A stretch of DNA of 64,000 nt, taken from Chitinophaga sp. LS1 (GTDB lineage: Bacteria; Bacteroidota; Bacteroidia; Chitinophagales; Chitinophagaceae). The notes beneath the pieces were generated by a model, which saw only the letters and a program-made list of their open reading frames with translations, did not search any database and was not told where the DNA came from. A program made the position numbers and the translations under genes. The DNA lies in the NCBI RefSeq assembly GCF_034274695.1, contig NZ_CP128362.1, positions 1,984,001-2,048,000 of the forward strand. Reading direction: 5' to 3'. This document shows, one piece after another, positions 42,678 to 50,761 of the stretch; positions within the stretch are counted from its first letter, which is position 1, and each line of letters starts with the position of its first letter.

Positions 42678-42685
42678 CAAAGTTA
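42678..42685 (-). promoter_or_regulatory. -7 promoter element TAACTTTG immediately before the MFS start codon
   Basis: On the minus strand TAACTTTG ends only 4 nt before ATG 42673, which places the expected transcription start at or very near the A of ATG. No strong -33 TTTG is seen. The spacing suggests a leaderless mRNA. Confidence 0.45.
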
Positions 42686-42703
42686 GTAAAGGGCAATAAA
42701 AAA

Positions 42704-42729
42704 AGCCGTCTTAATTATTTAAGACAGCT
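42704..42729 (-). terminator. Hairpin terminator of the 47-residue membrane protein gene
   Basis: GTCTTAA (42708-42714) pairs with TTAAGAC (42719-42725), extended by AGC/GCT after one mismatch; on the minus strand a long run of T (complement of AAAAAAA at 42697-42704) follows. It lies downstream of the gene at 42756-42899. Confidence 0.75.
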
Positions 42730-42755
42730 CTTTAATATCATGAAGAAGTTGATTA

Positions 42756-42899
42756 TTAGCGTTTTACGTACTTAAACGCAGCAACCAGGAACATTGCAGT
42801 GAATAAACCGATTACTACGAATGTAGCATAATGTGCAAATGCATCTCCAGCTCTGAAAAAATCTGTGGTTTCTACGTTATTAACTACGGCAAGCAACAT
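42756..42899 (-). CDS. 47-residue single-pass membrane protein
   Basis: Open reading frame from ATG 42899 to TAA 42756, 47 residues. The N-terminal half is polar (NNVETTDFFRAGDAF), followed by a hydrophobic helix (TFVVIGLFTAMFLVAAF) and a basic end KYVKR, so it is a single-pass inner-membrane microprotein with the N-terminus probably outside. A terminator directly follows, and the 73-nt gap upstream leads to the E1 gene on the same strand, which supports a real gene. No family is recognised. Confidence 0.65.
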   Translation of the reverse strand: MLLAVVNNVETTDFFRAGDAFAHYATFVVIGLFTAMFLVAAFKYVKR

Positions 42900-42972
42900 A
42901 AAAAAAGTGTTTAATGATCCGGGGTGCAAGTTAGCACATTCATTTTAGAAAAAAGAGGAAAATTTCCGAAGC

Positions 42973-44934
42973 TTAATATTGCAATAATGTTTGTACACAT
43001 TCATGCAGGCGTGCCTTCGCAAGGAAATTTGCTTCCAGCTCTGCTGCAAAAGGGACAGGGGTATCCAGAGATGCACAGCGCATAACGGGGGCATCCAATT
43101 GCCGGAAGCAGTGCTCGCCAATCCAGGCCGCAATCTCGCCACCGATGCCTCCGGTTAAGGTCGCTTCGTGCAATATCAACACTTTTCCTGTGGTAAAAAC
43201 GGCTTGTTGAATGGCTGTATAATCCAGTGGTTGCAGTGACCTCAGATCCAGGATATGGATTGATAGTTCAGCATGCAGCCGCACATATTCCAGCGCCCAA
43301 TGTACGCCTGCTCCATAAGTAATGATACTAACATCATCTCCATCCTGTACCACCTTTGCTTTTCCTATTTCAATAGTATAAGGTGCATCCGGCACAGGGC
43401 CACTGATACTCCTGTACAAGGCTTTGTGCTCAAAGTACAATACCGGGTTAGGATCTGCCAGCGCTGCCAGCAATAACCCTTTCGCATCTTCAGGGGTTGC
43501 CGGGTACACCACTTTCAAGCCCGGTGTATGTGTAAACCAGGCCTCATTACTCTGTGAATGAAAGGGACCTGCCCCTACGCCCGCCCCTGCCGGGAGCCGT
43601 ATAACCACATTGGCATTTTGCCCCCAGCGGTAATGAATCTTGGCGAGGTTGTTTACAATCTGGTTAAACCCACAGGAAACAAAGTCGGCAAACTGCATCT
43701 CTACCATACTTCTGTAGCCCATCACTGATAAGCCCAATCCTGCACCGAGTATGGCACTCTCGCACAAGGGCGTATTGCGTACCCGCTCTTTACCATACAG
43801 GCCTGCCAATCCTTCTGTGATCTTAAATGCACCACCATATTCGGCTATATCCTGACCCATCAAAATAAGGTCAGGGTGCAGTTCCATTGCCTGATGCAGG
43901 GCATCGGCTATTGCATTGATAAACCGTTTTTCAGAAACAGCGCCTGTGGGAGCTACTGGTACCGGAGCTGGCGCATAGATATCGTGCAGCTCCTCATCTA
44001 AATTGAAAACGTGCACCGTTTCGTGCAATGCCGCTTGTATATCGTGATCGATTTCCTGTTTCAGTGATTCCCGGATGGAATCATCTGCCAGGTTCAAAAA
44101 CTGTAAGAACTTTTCGAAATGTAATATCGGGTCCTGCTTTGCCCATTCTTCCAGCAGGGCAGCGGGTACGTATTTTGTGCCACTGGCTTCTTCATGTCCC
44201 CGCATTCTAAAGGTCATGGCCTCTATCAATACCGGTTGTCGTTCCTCCAGGGCATGGCGTTTTGCCTCCTTCACTGCATGGTATACCTCTAAGATATTAT
44301 TGCCATTGATGCGCATGCCCCGCATACCGTAGCCGGCTGCCCGATCTGCCAGCTGTTCACAGCGATATTGTTCTGCCACCGGGGTACTTAACCCATAGCC
44401 ATTATTCTCTATCAGGAAGATCACTGGTAAACCCCATACAGCAGCTACATTCAGGGCTTCATGGAATTCCCCTTCGCTGGTACCGCCTTCGCCTGTAAAG
44501 GTCAGCGTTACTTTACCGGAGAATTCCAGCTGCTGCGCCAATGCGATACCATCTGCTACTGACAACTGTGGACCAAGATGAGAGATCATCCCAAATATAT
44601 GATGGGCTGCGCTCCCAAAATGAAAAGATCGTTCTCTGCCTTTACTATATCCCAGCGGACTTCCCTGCCACTGATGAAACAACTGTTGCAAAGGCATCTG
44701 CCTTGTTGTAAATACACCGAGGTTACGATGCAGTGGCAATATCCATTCATCTTCATCCAGGGCTAAAGTGGCGCCTACGGCAATCGCTTCCTGCCCTATA
44801 CCTGAAAACCATTTACTTACTTTTCCCTGCCTCAGTAGCAATAACATTTTCTCCTCTACCAGCCGGGGGTAAAGTAAGGCTTTGTAAAAGCCCAGCAACT
44901 GGTCGTCACTGATATGTGTGCGGTCGAAGTACAT
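42973..44934 (-). CDS. 2-oxoacid dehydrogenase E1 component, fused alpha and beta subunits
   Basis: 653 residues from ATG 44934. The alpha part (about 1-320) has the thiamine diphosphate motif GEGGTSEGEFHEALN ending in ENNGYG; the beta part (about 340-653) starts with MGQDIAEYGGAFKIT and contains CESAILGAGLGLSV. Such fusions act as E1 of branched-chain or pyruvate-type dehydrogenase complexes together with E2 and E3, which are not in the window. The gene overlaps the YvlD-like gene upstream by one base (TGATG), a coupling with no known functional link. Confidence 0.9.
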   Translation of the reverse strand: MYFDRTHISDDQLLGFYKALLYPRLVEEKMLLLLRQGKVSKWFSGIGQEAIAVGATLALDEDEWILPLHRNLGVFTTRQMPLQQLFHQWQGSPLGYSKGRERSFHFGSAAHHIFGMISHLGPQLSVADGIALAQQLEFSGKVTLTFTGEGGTSEGEFHEALNVAAVWGLPVIFLIENNGYGLSTPVAEQYRCEQLADRAAGYGMRGMRINGNNILEVYHAVKEAKRHALEERQPVLIEAMTFRMRGHEEASGTKYVPAALLEEWAKQDPILHFEKFLQFLNLADDSIRESLKQEIDHDIQAALHETVHVFNLDEELHDIYAPAPVPVAPTGAVSEKRFINAIADALHQAMELHPDLILMGQDIAEYGGAFKITEGLAGLYGKERVRNTPLCESAILGAGLGLSVMGYRSMVEMQFADFVSCGFNQIVNNLAKIHYRWGQNANVVIRLPAGAGVGAGPFHSQSNEAWFTHTPGLKVVYPATPEDAKGLLLAALADPNPVLYFEHKALYRSISGPVPDAPYTIEIGKAKVVQDGDDVSIITYGAGVHWALEYVRLHAELSIHILDLRSLQPLDYTAIQQAVFTTGKVLILHEATLTGGIGGEIAAWIGEHCFRQLDAPVMRCASLDTPVPFAAELEANFLAKARLHECVQTLLQY

Positions 44935-45284
44935 CAGTCATCGCGCCTGGTACCAGCCAGGCTATTCATAATGCCAGAAACCACTGTCAGCACAAGGCTG
45001 AACAGCAATGCCCATATAAATCCATCTACCTTGAATCCAGACACCAGCGAACTGGCCATCATAATAATGATAGCATTGATAACCAATAGGAATAGCCCTA
45101 ATGTAATGATGGTAACAGGTAATGTCAGCAATATTAAAATAGGTTTTACCAGCAGGTTCAGTATCGCCAATACAAAAGCCAATACCAGGGCGGTAATGAA
45201 GCTGTTAATATATACACCGGGCAATACATAAGCAGTAACCATGGCTGCGATGGCGCTAATTAACAGGCGGATCAGGAAATTCAT
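44934..45284 (-). CDS. Four-helix holin-family membrane protein (PF04020, YvlD-like)
   Basis: 116 residues from ATG 45284. Four hydrophobic helices with the family's LAFVLAILNLLVKPIL and LGLFLLVINAIIIM segments. It is a chromosomal protein; the holin name is a family label and no phage genes are around. YvlD-type proteins are linked with envelope stress in Bacillus. It overlaps the E1 gene by one base. Confidence 0.8.
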   Translation of the reverse strand: MNFLIRLLISAIAAMVTAYVLPGVYINSFITALVLAFVLAILNLLVKPILILLTLPVTIITLGLFLLVINAIIIMMASSLVSGFKVDGFIWALLFSLVLTVVSGIMNSLAGTRRDD

Positions 45285-45314
45285 ACAGATAAATTTGAAT
45301 GAAAGGTAACGAAA

Positions 45315-46241
45315 TTACAGAAATGCATCGCTTTCCCTATAAGCCTTTATCAGTGCTACCTCACCTTCTTTTCCGGGGTTGGCATTGCCGTGTTCCATAC
45401 CGAGTACGCCCTTATATCCTTTTGTGTGTAAATGTTTGAAGATGTTCTTGTAATTGATCTCGCCGGTAGTGGGCTCTTTTCTACCTGGGTTGTCTCCGAT
45501 CTGAATATAGGCGATTTCGTCCCAGCACAGGTCCATGGTAGGTATCAGGTTGCCGGTATTGCGCTGCATGTGGTAGATATCGTAGAGTATTTTACAACTG
45601 GGGCTATTTACTGCTTTGCACACCATATAGCTTTGTTCTGCTGTACGGAGAAAGAGGTCTGCATTGTCGCTCAGGGGCTCCAGCACCATCACGAGACCAT
45701 GTGGTTCAAGAATGGCGGTACCTGGGCGCAGTGCTTCGATGACATTGCCTGTTTGTACGCCCATAGGAAGGTTGCGTTCAAAGTAGCCGGGTACAAAGGT
45801 GGCCCATTTGGCATTTACACGTTTGGCTGTTTCAAGTGCCTTGCGACATATTTTTACAAAGGTGTCCTTGAATTCCTGTTTGCCGGTGGTGAGGGAGGTT
45901 TTCCAGTTGTCTCCACCGTCTATCACAAAAACACCCATTTGCATACCCAGTTTCGCCAGCAGATTTCCGATCTTTTCCTGTTCGGCTACATCGCGGTTCA
46001 TGAGACCATTGTCTTCAAAGGAACGGAAGCCCTGGTCGTACATAAATTGAATCTGGTCCAGTACATTGTTGCCCGCGCTGTTTTTAAACATGCCATCATG
46101 GGGCGCATAGTTCAGGTTAAAGGGTTTGCCTGCCTCCGGAGCCAGGGGCTCCGAGGAAATCGCAGCGGCGGTAGCAGCATTGAAAGCAAGGGTTGACAGA
46201 CCTGCCAGGGTGCCCTGCTGCAAGAATTTTCTTCTTTCCAT
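45315..46241 (-). CDS. Exported sugar phosphate isomerase/epimerase-type TIM barrel (hydroxypyruvate isomerase-like)
   Basis: 308 residues from ATG 46241, which gives a twin-arginine-like start (MERRKFLQQGTLAGLSTLAF). The rest is an AP endonuclease 2-type TIM barrel: ILYDIYHMQRNTGNL, QIGDNPGRKEPTTGEINY and GVLGMEHGN resemble hydroxypyruvate isomerase. The metal-binding Glu, Asp and His residues appear in place. Exported forms are typical of Bacteroidota. It is divergent from the FGE-like gene (99-nt gap), with a Gfo/Idh/MocA enzyme after that. Confidence 0.82.
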   Translation of the reverse strand: MERRKFLQQGTLAGLSTLAFNAATAAAISSEPLAPEAGKPFNLNYAPHDGMFKNSAGNNVLDQIQFMYDQGFRSFEDNGLMNRDVAEQEKIGNLLAKLGMQMGVFVIDGGDNWKTSLTTGKQEFKDTFVKICRKALETAKRVNAKWATFVPGYFERNLPMGVQTGNVIEALRPGTAILEPHGLVMVLEPLSDNADLFLRTAEQSYMVCKAVNSPSCKILYDIYHMQRNTGNLIPTMDLCWDEIAYIQIGDNPGRKEPTTGEINYKNIFKHLHTKGYKGVLGMEHGNANPGKEGEVALIKAYRESDAFL

Positions 46242-46340
46242 AACGTAATATTTATTGCATGAGATTACTAAATGTATAAAAAACATTGCTTTACCGCAAT
46301 CGATTTAATAAATTCACTATTGATTCTTTAAACCGGTGTT

Positions 46341-47309
46341 ATGAAAAACAAATTGCTTGTACTGTCGCTAGGCTGTATGATCACCCAAAGTGTATCCGGC
46401 CAGGACAATAGTCCTCCCAACCAGCCCTATACGGCTACCCTTCCTGGTACGACTGTTTCTTTCAGGATGGTGCCCATTCCTGCTGGTTCGTTCAATTGGG
46501 GGAGTCCTGTCTCGGAAAAAGGCAGGAAGGATGATGAAGGTCCCCGCCAGCAGGTACAGATCGGGGCATTCTGGATGAGCGCACATGAAGTGACCTTCGA
46601 TGAATACGATGTGTACTCTGATGCAGAAAAGGACAAAACCCCCATTCCTGATGGTATGACCCGCCCCAGTCCGCCATATATTGACCTGACCTTGGGTATG
46701 GGTAAGCAGGGTGGCTTTCCGGCAAACAGTATGAGCCAATACGGCGCATTGAGCTACTGTCGCTGGTTGTATGCAAAAACCGGTATCTTCTACCGCCTGC
46801 CTACAGAAGCAGAATGGGAATATGCCTGTCGTGCAGGAGCTGCTACAACTTATCCTTTTGGTAAGGACAGCAGCAGCTTAAAACAGTACGCCTGGTATGC
46901 TGGCAACAGCGGTGGCAAGTACCACAAAGTAGGAGAGTTGCAACCCAATGCCTGGGGATTGTACGACATGCTGGGCAATGTAGCAGAATGGACGCTGGAC
47001 CAGTATGATGTACATTACCTGGAACAGGCGCCAGACAAAGATCCATGGAAGCAACCTACTTCCAGAACACCCCGTAGCATCAAAGGGGGCAATTACCAGG
47101 ATGATGCGGCTCAACTGCGCAGTGCGGCCCGCCTGAAATCTGATCCGGATTGGAACAGACGTGATCCTCAGATACCCAAAAGCAAGTGGTGGAATGCCGA
47201 TGCGCCTTTTATCGGATTTCGCATTATCCGCCCTGTAAAGCAACCTACGAAAGAAGAAGCCGGGCAGTTCTTTGCTGACGTGCTGGATAAATATATTGGT
47301 TCCAGATAA
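46341..47309 (+). CDS. Formylglycine-generating enzyme (SUMF1)-like exported protein
   Basis: 322 residues from ATG 46341. A signal peptide (MKNKLLVLSLGCMITQSVSGQ) precedes the FGE-sulfatase domain: PAGSFNWGSP, EVTFDEYDVY, YCRWLYAKTG, YRLPTEAEWEYACRAG, WGLYDMLGNVAEW and a C-terminal GFRIIR. True formylglycine enzymes modify sulfatases, but many relatives have other roles (e.g. gliding motility GldK). No sulfatase is near. It lies 21 nt before the Gfo/Idh/MocA gene and is divergent from the isomerase gene. Confidence 0.85.
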   Translation: MKNKLLVLSLGCMITQSVSGQDNSPPNQPYTATLPGTTVSFRMVPIPAGSFNWGSPVSEKGRKDDEGPRQQVQIGAFWMSAHEVTFDEYDVYSDAEKDKTPIPDGMTRPSPPYIDLTLGMGKQGGFPANSMSQYGALSYCRWLYAKTGIFYRLPTEAEWEYACRAGAATTYPFGKDSSSLKQYAWYAGNSGGKYHKVGELQPNAWGLYDMLGNVAEWTLDQYDVHYLEQAPDKDPWKQPTSRTPRSIKGGNYQDDAAQLRSAARLKSDPDWNRRDPQIPKSKWWNADAPFIGFRIIRPVKQPTKEEAGQFFADVLDKYIGSR

Positions 47310-47330
47310 CATGCTAAAACACTCACTATC

Positions 47331-48653
47331 ATGCAAAAAAAAGAATTCCACTCAGGTCGTCGTGACTTTGTCAAACAATCCTCGCTTTTGGCAGGAGGAC
47401 TGTTAACCCTGCCTTTAATCAGTCAGGCCAATTTTTTCTCAGGCGCCAATGACGTCATTAAGATCGCTATGATCGGTTGCGGAGGCCGTGGCACAGGTGC
47501 CGCTGTGCAGGCACTGAGCACAAAACAGAATGTACAACTGGTGGCAATGGCCGATGCTTTTGCTGACCGGTTGAACGAAAGCTATGAAAATATAAAAGGA
47601 GAGGTAGGTGATAAACCTGGCCGATTGAATGTAAAAGAGGAACATAAGTTCGTCGGCTTCGATGCTTACCTGAAAGCGATTCCACTGGCCGATGTGGTGA
47701 TACTCGCTACCCCTCCGGGTTTCAGACCTATTCACTTTGAAGAAGCAGTAAAGCAGGGCAAGCATATTTTCATGGAAAAGCCCGTAGCTACTGATCCCGC
47801 AGGTATCAGGAGAGTATTGGCCGCTGCTGAAATAGCGAAGGCAAAGAAACTGAATGTGGTAGTTGGGTTACAACGCCGCTATCAGAACTCTTACAGAGAG
47901 TTGTATAAACGTGCGCAGGACGGTATCATCGGGGATATTACTTCGATGAATGTATGGTGGAACCAGGGTGCGCTGTGGGTAAAACCCCGCAAACCGGAAT
48001 ATACAGAGATGGAGTACCAGATGCGTAACTGGTATTATTTCAATTGGCTCTGTGGCGATCATATTGTAGAGCAACATATTCACAATATTGATGTGGGCAA
48101 CTGGTTTATGAATGATTACCCGGTTACCGCAGTAGGTATGGGTGGGCGCCAGGTACGCACAGGCAAAGAGTATGGTGAAATATACGATCACCATGCAGTA
48201 GAGTATCGCTTTGCAAATGGCGTGGCAATGAATAGTCAGTGCCGTCACTGGAAAGATAGCGCCAGTCGAGTAGATGAAGAGATCACAGGTACCAAAGGCC
48301 GCATCATCTGCGATAGGGCGGTGATACAGGATCACAAAGGAAAGGTGCTGTACCGGTTCGATAAGAAACAGGAGAACCAGCCATACCAGTCAGAGCATGA
48401 TGAACTCTTTGATGCAGTAGCACGCGGTGTGTACAAATACCAGGATGCAGAGCGGGCTGCAAAGACAACGCTCACGGCTATCATTGGTAGACTGGCTACT
48501 TACTCCGGGCAGATCATTCCTTTTGATCAGGCATTGAAGCTGGACCTGAACTTACAACCAGCCGCCTACGCATTTGATGCAAAGCCGCAATTACTGCCGG
48601 ATGCAGACGGGAATTATCCTGTAGCAAAACCAGGTGCTACCAGGTACGTTTAA
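47331..48653 (+). CDS. Gfo/Idh/MocA family oxidoreductase with twin-arginine signal
   Basis: 440 residues from ATG 47331. A twin-arginine N-terminus (GRRDFVKQSSLLAGGLL) precedes the Rossmann fold IAMIGCGGRGTG and the family's EKPVATDP motif (catalytic Lys). It uses NAD(P) to oxidise or isomerise sugars; exported versions act on polysaccharide-derived sugars in the periplasm. It lies in a small operon with the FGE-like gene and ends in a strong terminator. The exact substrate is unknown. Confidence 0.9.
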   Translation: MQKKEFHSGRRDFVKQSSLLAGGLLTLPLISQANFFSGANDVIKIAMIGCGGRGTGAAVQALSTKQNVQLVAMADAFADRLNESYENIKGEVGDKPGRLNVKEEHKFVGFDAYLKAIPLADVVILATPPGFRPIHFEEAVKQGKHIFMEKPVATDPAGIRRVLAAAEIAKAKKLNVVVGLQRRYQNSYRELYKRAQDGIIGDITSMNVWWNQGALWVKPRKPEYTEMEYQMRNWYYFNWLCGDHIVEQHIHNIDVGNWFMNDYPVTAVGMGGRQVRTGKEYGEIYDHHAVEYRFANGVAMNSQCRHWKDSASRVDEEITGTKGRIICDRAVIQDHKGKVLYRFDKKQENQPYQSEHDELFDAVARGVYKYQDAERAAKTTLTAIIGRLATYSGQIIPFDQALKLDLNLQPAAYAFDAKPQLLPDADGNYPVAKPGATRYV

Positions 48654-48663
48654 CTTTTTCGCA

Positions 48664-48692
48664 TAGTCCGGGCCTTTAAAAAGCCCGGACTA
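48664..48692 (+). terminator. Intrinsic terminator
   Basis: TAGTCCGGGC (48664-48673) pairs exactly with GCCCGGACTA (48683-48692) over a 9-nt loop and is followed by TTTATTAT. It ends the FGE/oxidoreductase operon and lies just upstream of the carboxypeptidase gene. Confidence 0.9.
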
Positions 48693-48708
48693 TTTATTAT
48701 ATTGAAGC

Positions 48709-50007
48709 ATGAGGAATTGCAGAATCTTATTTGTTGTCATGTTGCTGTTCTATTTGCAACAACCCGTGTTTTCACAGTACACTAAAATTCAAACCTGGTC
48801 AGAAAAAGAATTGCTTGTCAGCAAGGCGTTGAGACAGGCGAATGTAGGCATCAGCATTTATGAACCGGCTACTAATAAATACTGGTACAACTACCAGGAA
48901 GATCACTACTTCACGCCGGCTTCCAACATGAAAATATTTTCCCTGTATACCGGTATGTTACTGCTGGGAGATTCTCTGCCTGCCATCAAATACCTGGATA
49001 CTGATTCTGTGTTGTATGTACAGGGCACCGGGGATCCTGCCTTTTTGCATCCTGACTACACGTGGCAACCGGTCTTCCATTTGCTGCAGCAAACCAATAA
49101 GAAAATAAAAATTGTTCCGGCCATCAACGAGAATGCCCGCTATGGTTATGGCTGGTCATGGAATGATTATGCAGATTATTACCAGTCAGAACTGAATGAA
49201 TGGCCCATGTATGGCAATGTAGCGAGACTGCGCCATCATGGCGACAGCTTATATATTATTCCAAAAATGTACGAGCTCACAACCAGCAAGGATAATAAAC
49301 TCACTAAGCTGGAAGTAAAAAGAGATGAACGTAGTAACCGCTTCTCTATGGGTTATAACGGTAATGAATATCAACCGGAAGAAGAGGAAGTGCCTTTCAT
49401 CACAGGTGGGTTGGAAGACCTGGCGGTCCGTTTGCAGGATACACTGCATAAGCAGGTTTACATTGCTCCCCAGGCGCCAGCAGGATTGCAGCTGCTGTAT
49501 AGTATTCCGGCAGATTCTCTCTTCCTGCCTATGATGCACAGAAGCGACAATTTCTTTGCAGAGCAAACGCTCATGATGTGTGCGGGTAAACTCTTTGATA
49601 CGATCAGTACCAGGCACATGATCCGCTATATGCTGGATCACTATTTAAAAGAATTGCCTGATACCCCTAACTGGGCGGATGGTAGTGGTTTATCCCGTTA
49701 CAACCTGTTCTCTCCGAGAGACTTCGTGTATGTACTTTCCAACATGTACAAAACATATCCTACCGCACGTCTTTACAGCCTGTTTGCAACAGGAGGAAAA
49801 GGTACGTTGAAGAACTATTACAAAGAGCAGTTTGTACATGCAAAAACCGGTACACTGACAGGCGTTGTGGCACTGAGTGGATACCTCGTAACTAAGAAAA
49901 ATAAGACACTGGTATTCAGTGTGCTTGTCAACAATCACAACAACAGCGCCACTGCCGTACGAAGGGAAGTCGAACATTTCCTGACGCGGGTATATGAGAG
50001 CTATTGA
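48709..50007 (+). CDS. dacB: D-alanyl-D-alanine carboxypeptidase/endopeptidase (S13, PBP4 type)
   Basis: 432 residues from ATG 48709. A signal peptide precedes the penicillin-binding motifs: SNMK (S72, K75, nucleophile), SDN near residue 280 and KTGT near residue 382. PBP4-type enzymes trim D-alanine and cut peptidoglycan cross-links in the periplasm. It lies 56 nt after the Gfo/Idh/MocA gene stop behind a terminator, so it probably has its own transcript. Its 3' end overlaps the opposing lipoprotein gene by 7 nt. Confidence 0.92.
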   Translation: MRNCRILFVVMLLFYLQQPVFSQYTKIQTWSEKELLVSKALRQANVGISIYEPATNKYWYNYQEDHYFTPASNMKIFSLYTGMLLLGDSLPAIKYLDTDSVLYVQGTGDPAFLHPDYTWQPVFHLLQQTNKKIKIVPAINENARYGYGWSWNDYADYYQSELNEWPMYGNVARLRHHGDSLYIIPKMYELTTSKDNKLTKLEVKRDERSNRFSMGYNGNEYQPEEEEVPFITGGLEDLAVRLQDTLHKQVYIAPQAPAGLQLLYSIPADSLFLPMMHRSDNFFAEQTLMMCAGKLFDTISTRHMIRYMLDHYLKELPDTPNWADGSGLSRYNLFSPRDFVYVLSNMYKTYPTARLYSLFATGGKGTLKNYYKEQFVHAKTGTLTGVVALSGYLVTKKNKTLVFSVLVNNHNNSATAVRREVEHFLTRVYESY

Positions 50008-50678
50008 TTTTTTAATGAATAGCTGATCAGGCGAATGGTATCTGTGGCGGCATCTTTTTCAATGAATCCTACACTATCTGCATAGAAGTAATTGCCGACG
50101 GTGCCGAGGCTATATGCTTTCCCTTCTATAATCAGGTAGCTGTCCTGCTTTATGCCTATAACTTTTGAGTAGGTATTACCCAGAACAGTTTTAGGTGTGG
50201 CTTTTGGGATGATGTGATAATCCAGTAGTCCGGTTTCCGGGTTCCCGGAAAAGGTTGTGGCTTTCACCGTATCAGACCAGTGACCGTTTAGCGGCAGATA
50301 GTCATACAATACCGGGCGAACGGCTGCCGGGTGATAGGAGGTGGGGGAAGTGTAAGCTGGTTCATAATAATAGAAAATACCCTGGCTATAACGCATATAT
50401 TGTTTGTTATAACCATCACTCTGAATGAGATAGGTATTACCCTGGATAAGGGTATCGCCGATGACGGTCAGGGAATAATAAAATGTATCTGTCGCTTTAT
50501 TGTACATGTAATTGTAAACAGCCCCTTTTGTATAGGGAGCATAATTGACCACTTCCGGCTCGCTTAAAGAATCTACAGGTACTTCAGGCATTCCCTCCAG
50601 GCTATATTCTTTTTTACACGCTACAGTTAGGCACAGCACGATAATAACGGGTATAAAAACCCGAATAAAAGATGGCAT
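50001..50678 (-). CDS. Lipoprotein of unknown function
   Basis: 225 residues from ATG 50678. The signal ends in a lipobox with VACKK (Cys near residue 21), typical of Bacteroidota lipoproteins. The mature part is Tyr-rich and beta-strand like, with no recognised domain. It converges on dacB and has its own upstream gap of 83 nt to the next lipoprotein gene. Confidence 0.75.
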   Translation of the reverse strand: MPSFIRVFIPVIIVLCLTVACKKEYSLEGMPEVPVDSLSEPEVVNYAPYTKGAVYNYMYNKATDTFYYSLTVIGDTLIQGNTYLIQSDGYNKQYMRYSQGIFYYYEPAYTSPTSYHPAAVRPVLYDYLPLNGHWSDTVKATTFSGNPETGLLDYHIIPKATPKTVLGNTYSKVIGIKQDSYLIIEGKAYSLGTVGNYFYADSVGFIEKDAATDTIRLISYSLKNQ

Positions 50679-50761
50679 AGATTATCAATCTTTTTATAGT
50701 TGGCAATCGGTTGCAGAGGATAGCTCTCCTAACTAACGTAAATAAAAAGCAGGTAGATTTT

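Noticed and set aside
33720..45284. Holin-named proteins as signs of a prophage
   Set aside because: The two proteins (33720-34151, 44934-45284) belong to chromosomal membrane families; no integrase, capsid, terminase or attachment sites are seen.
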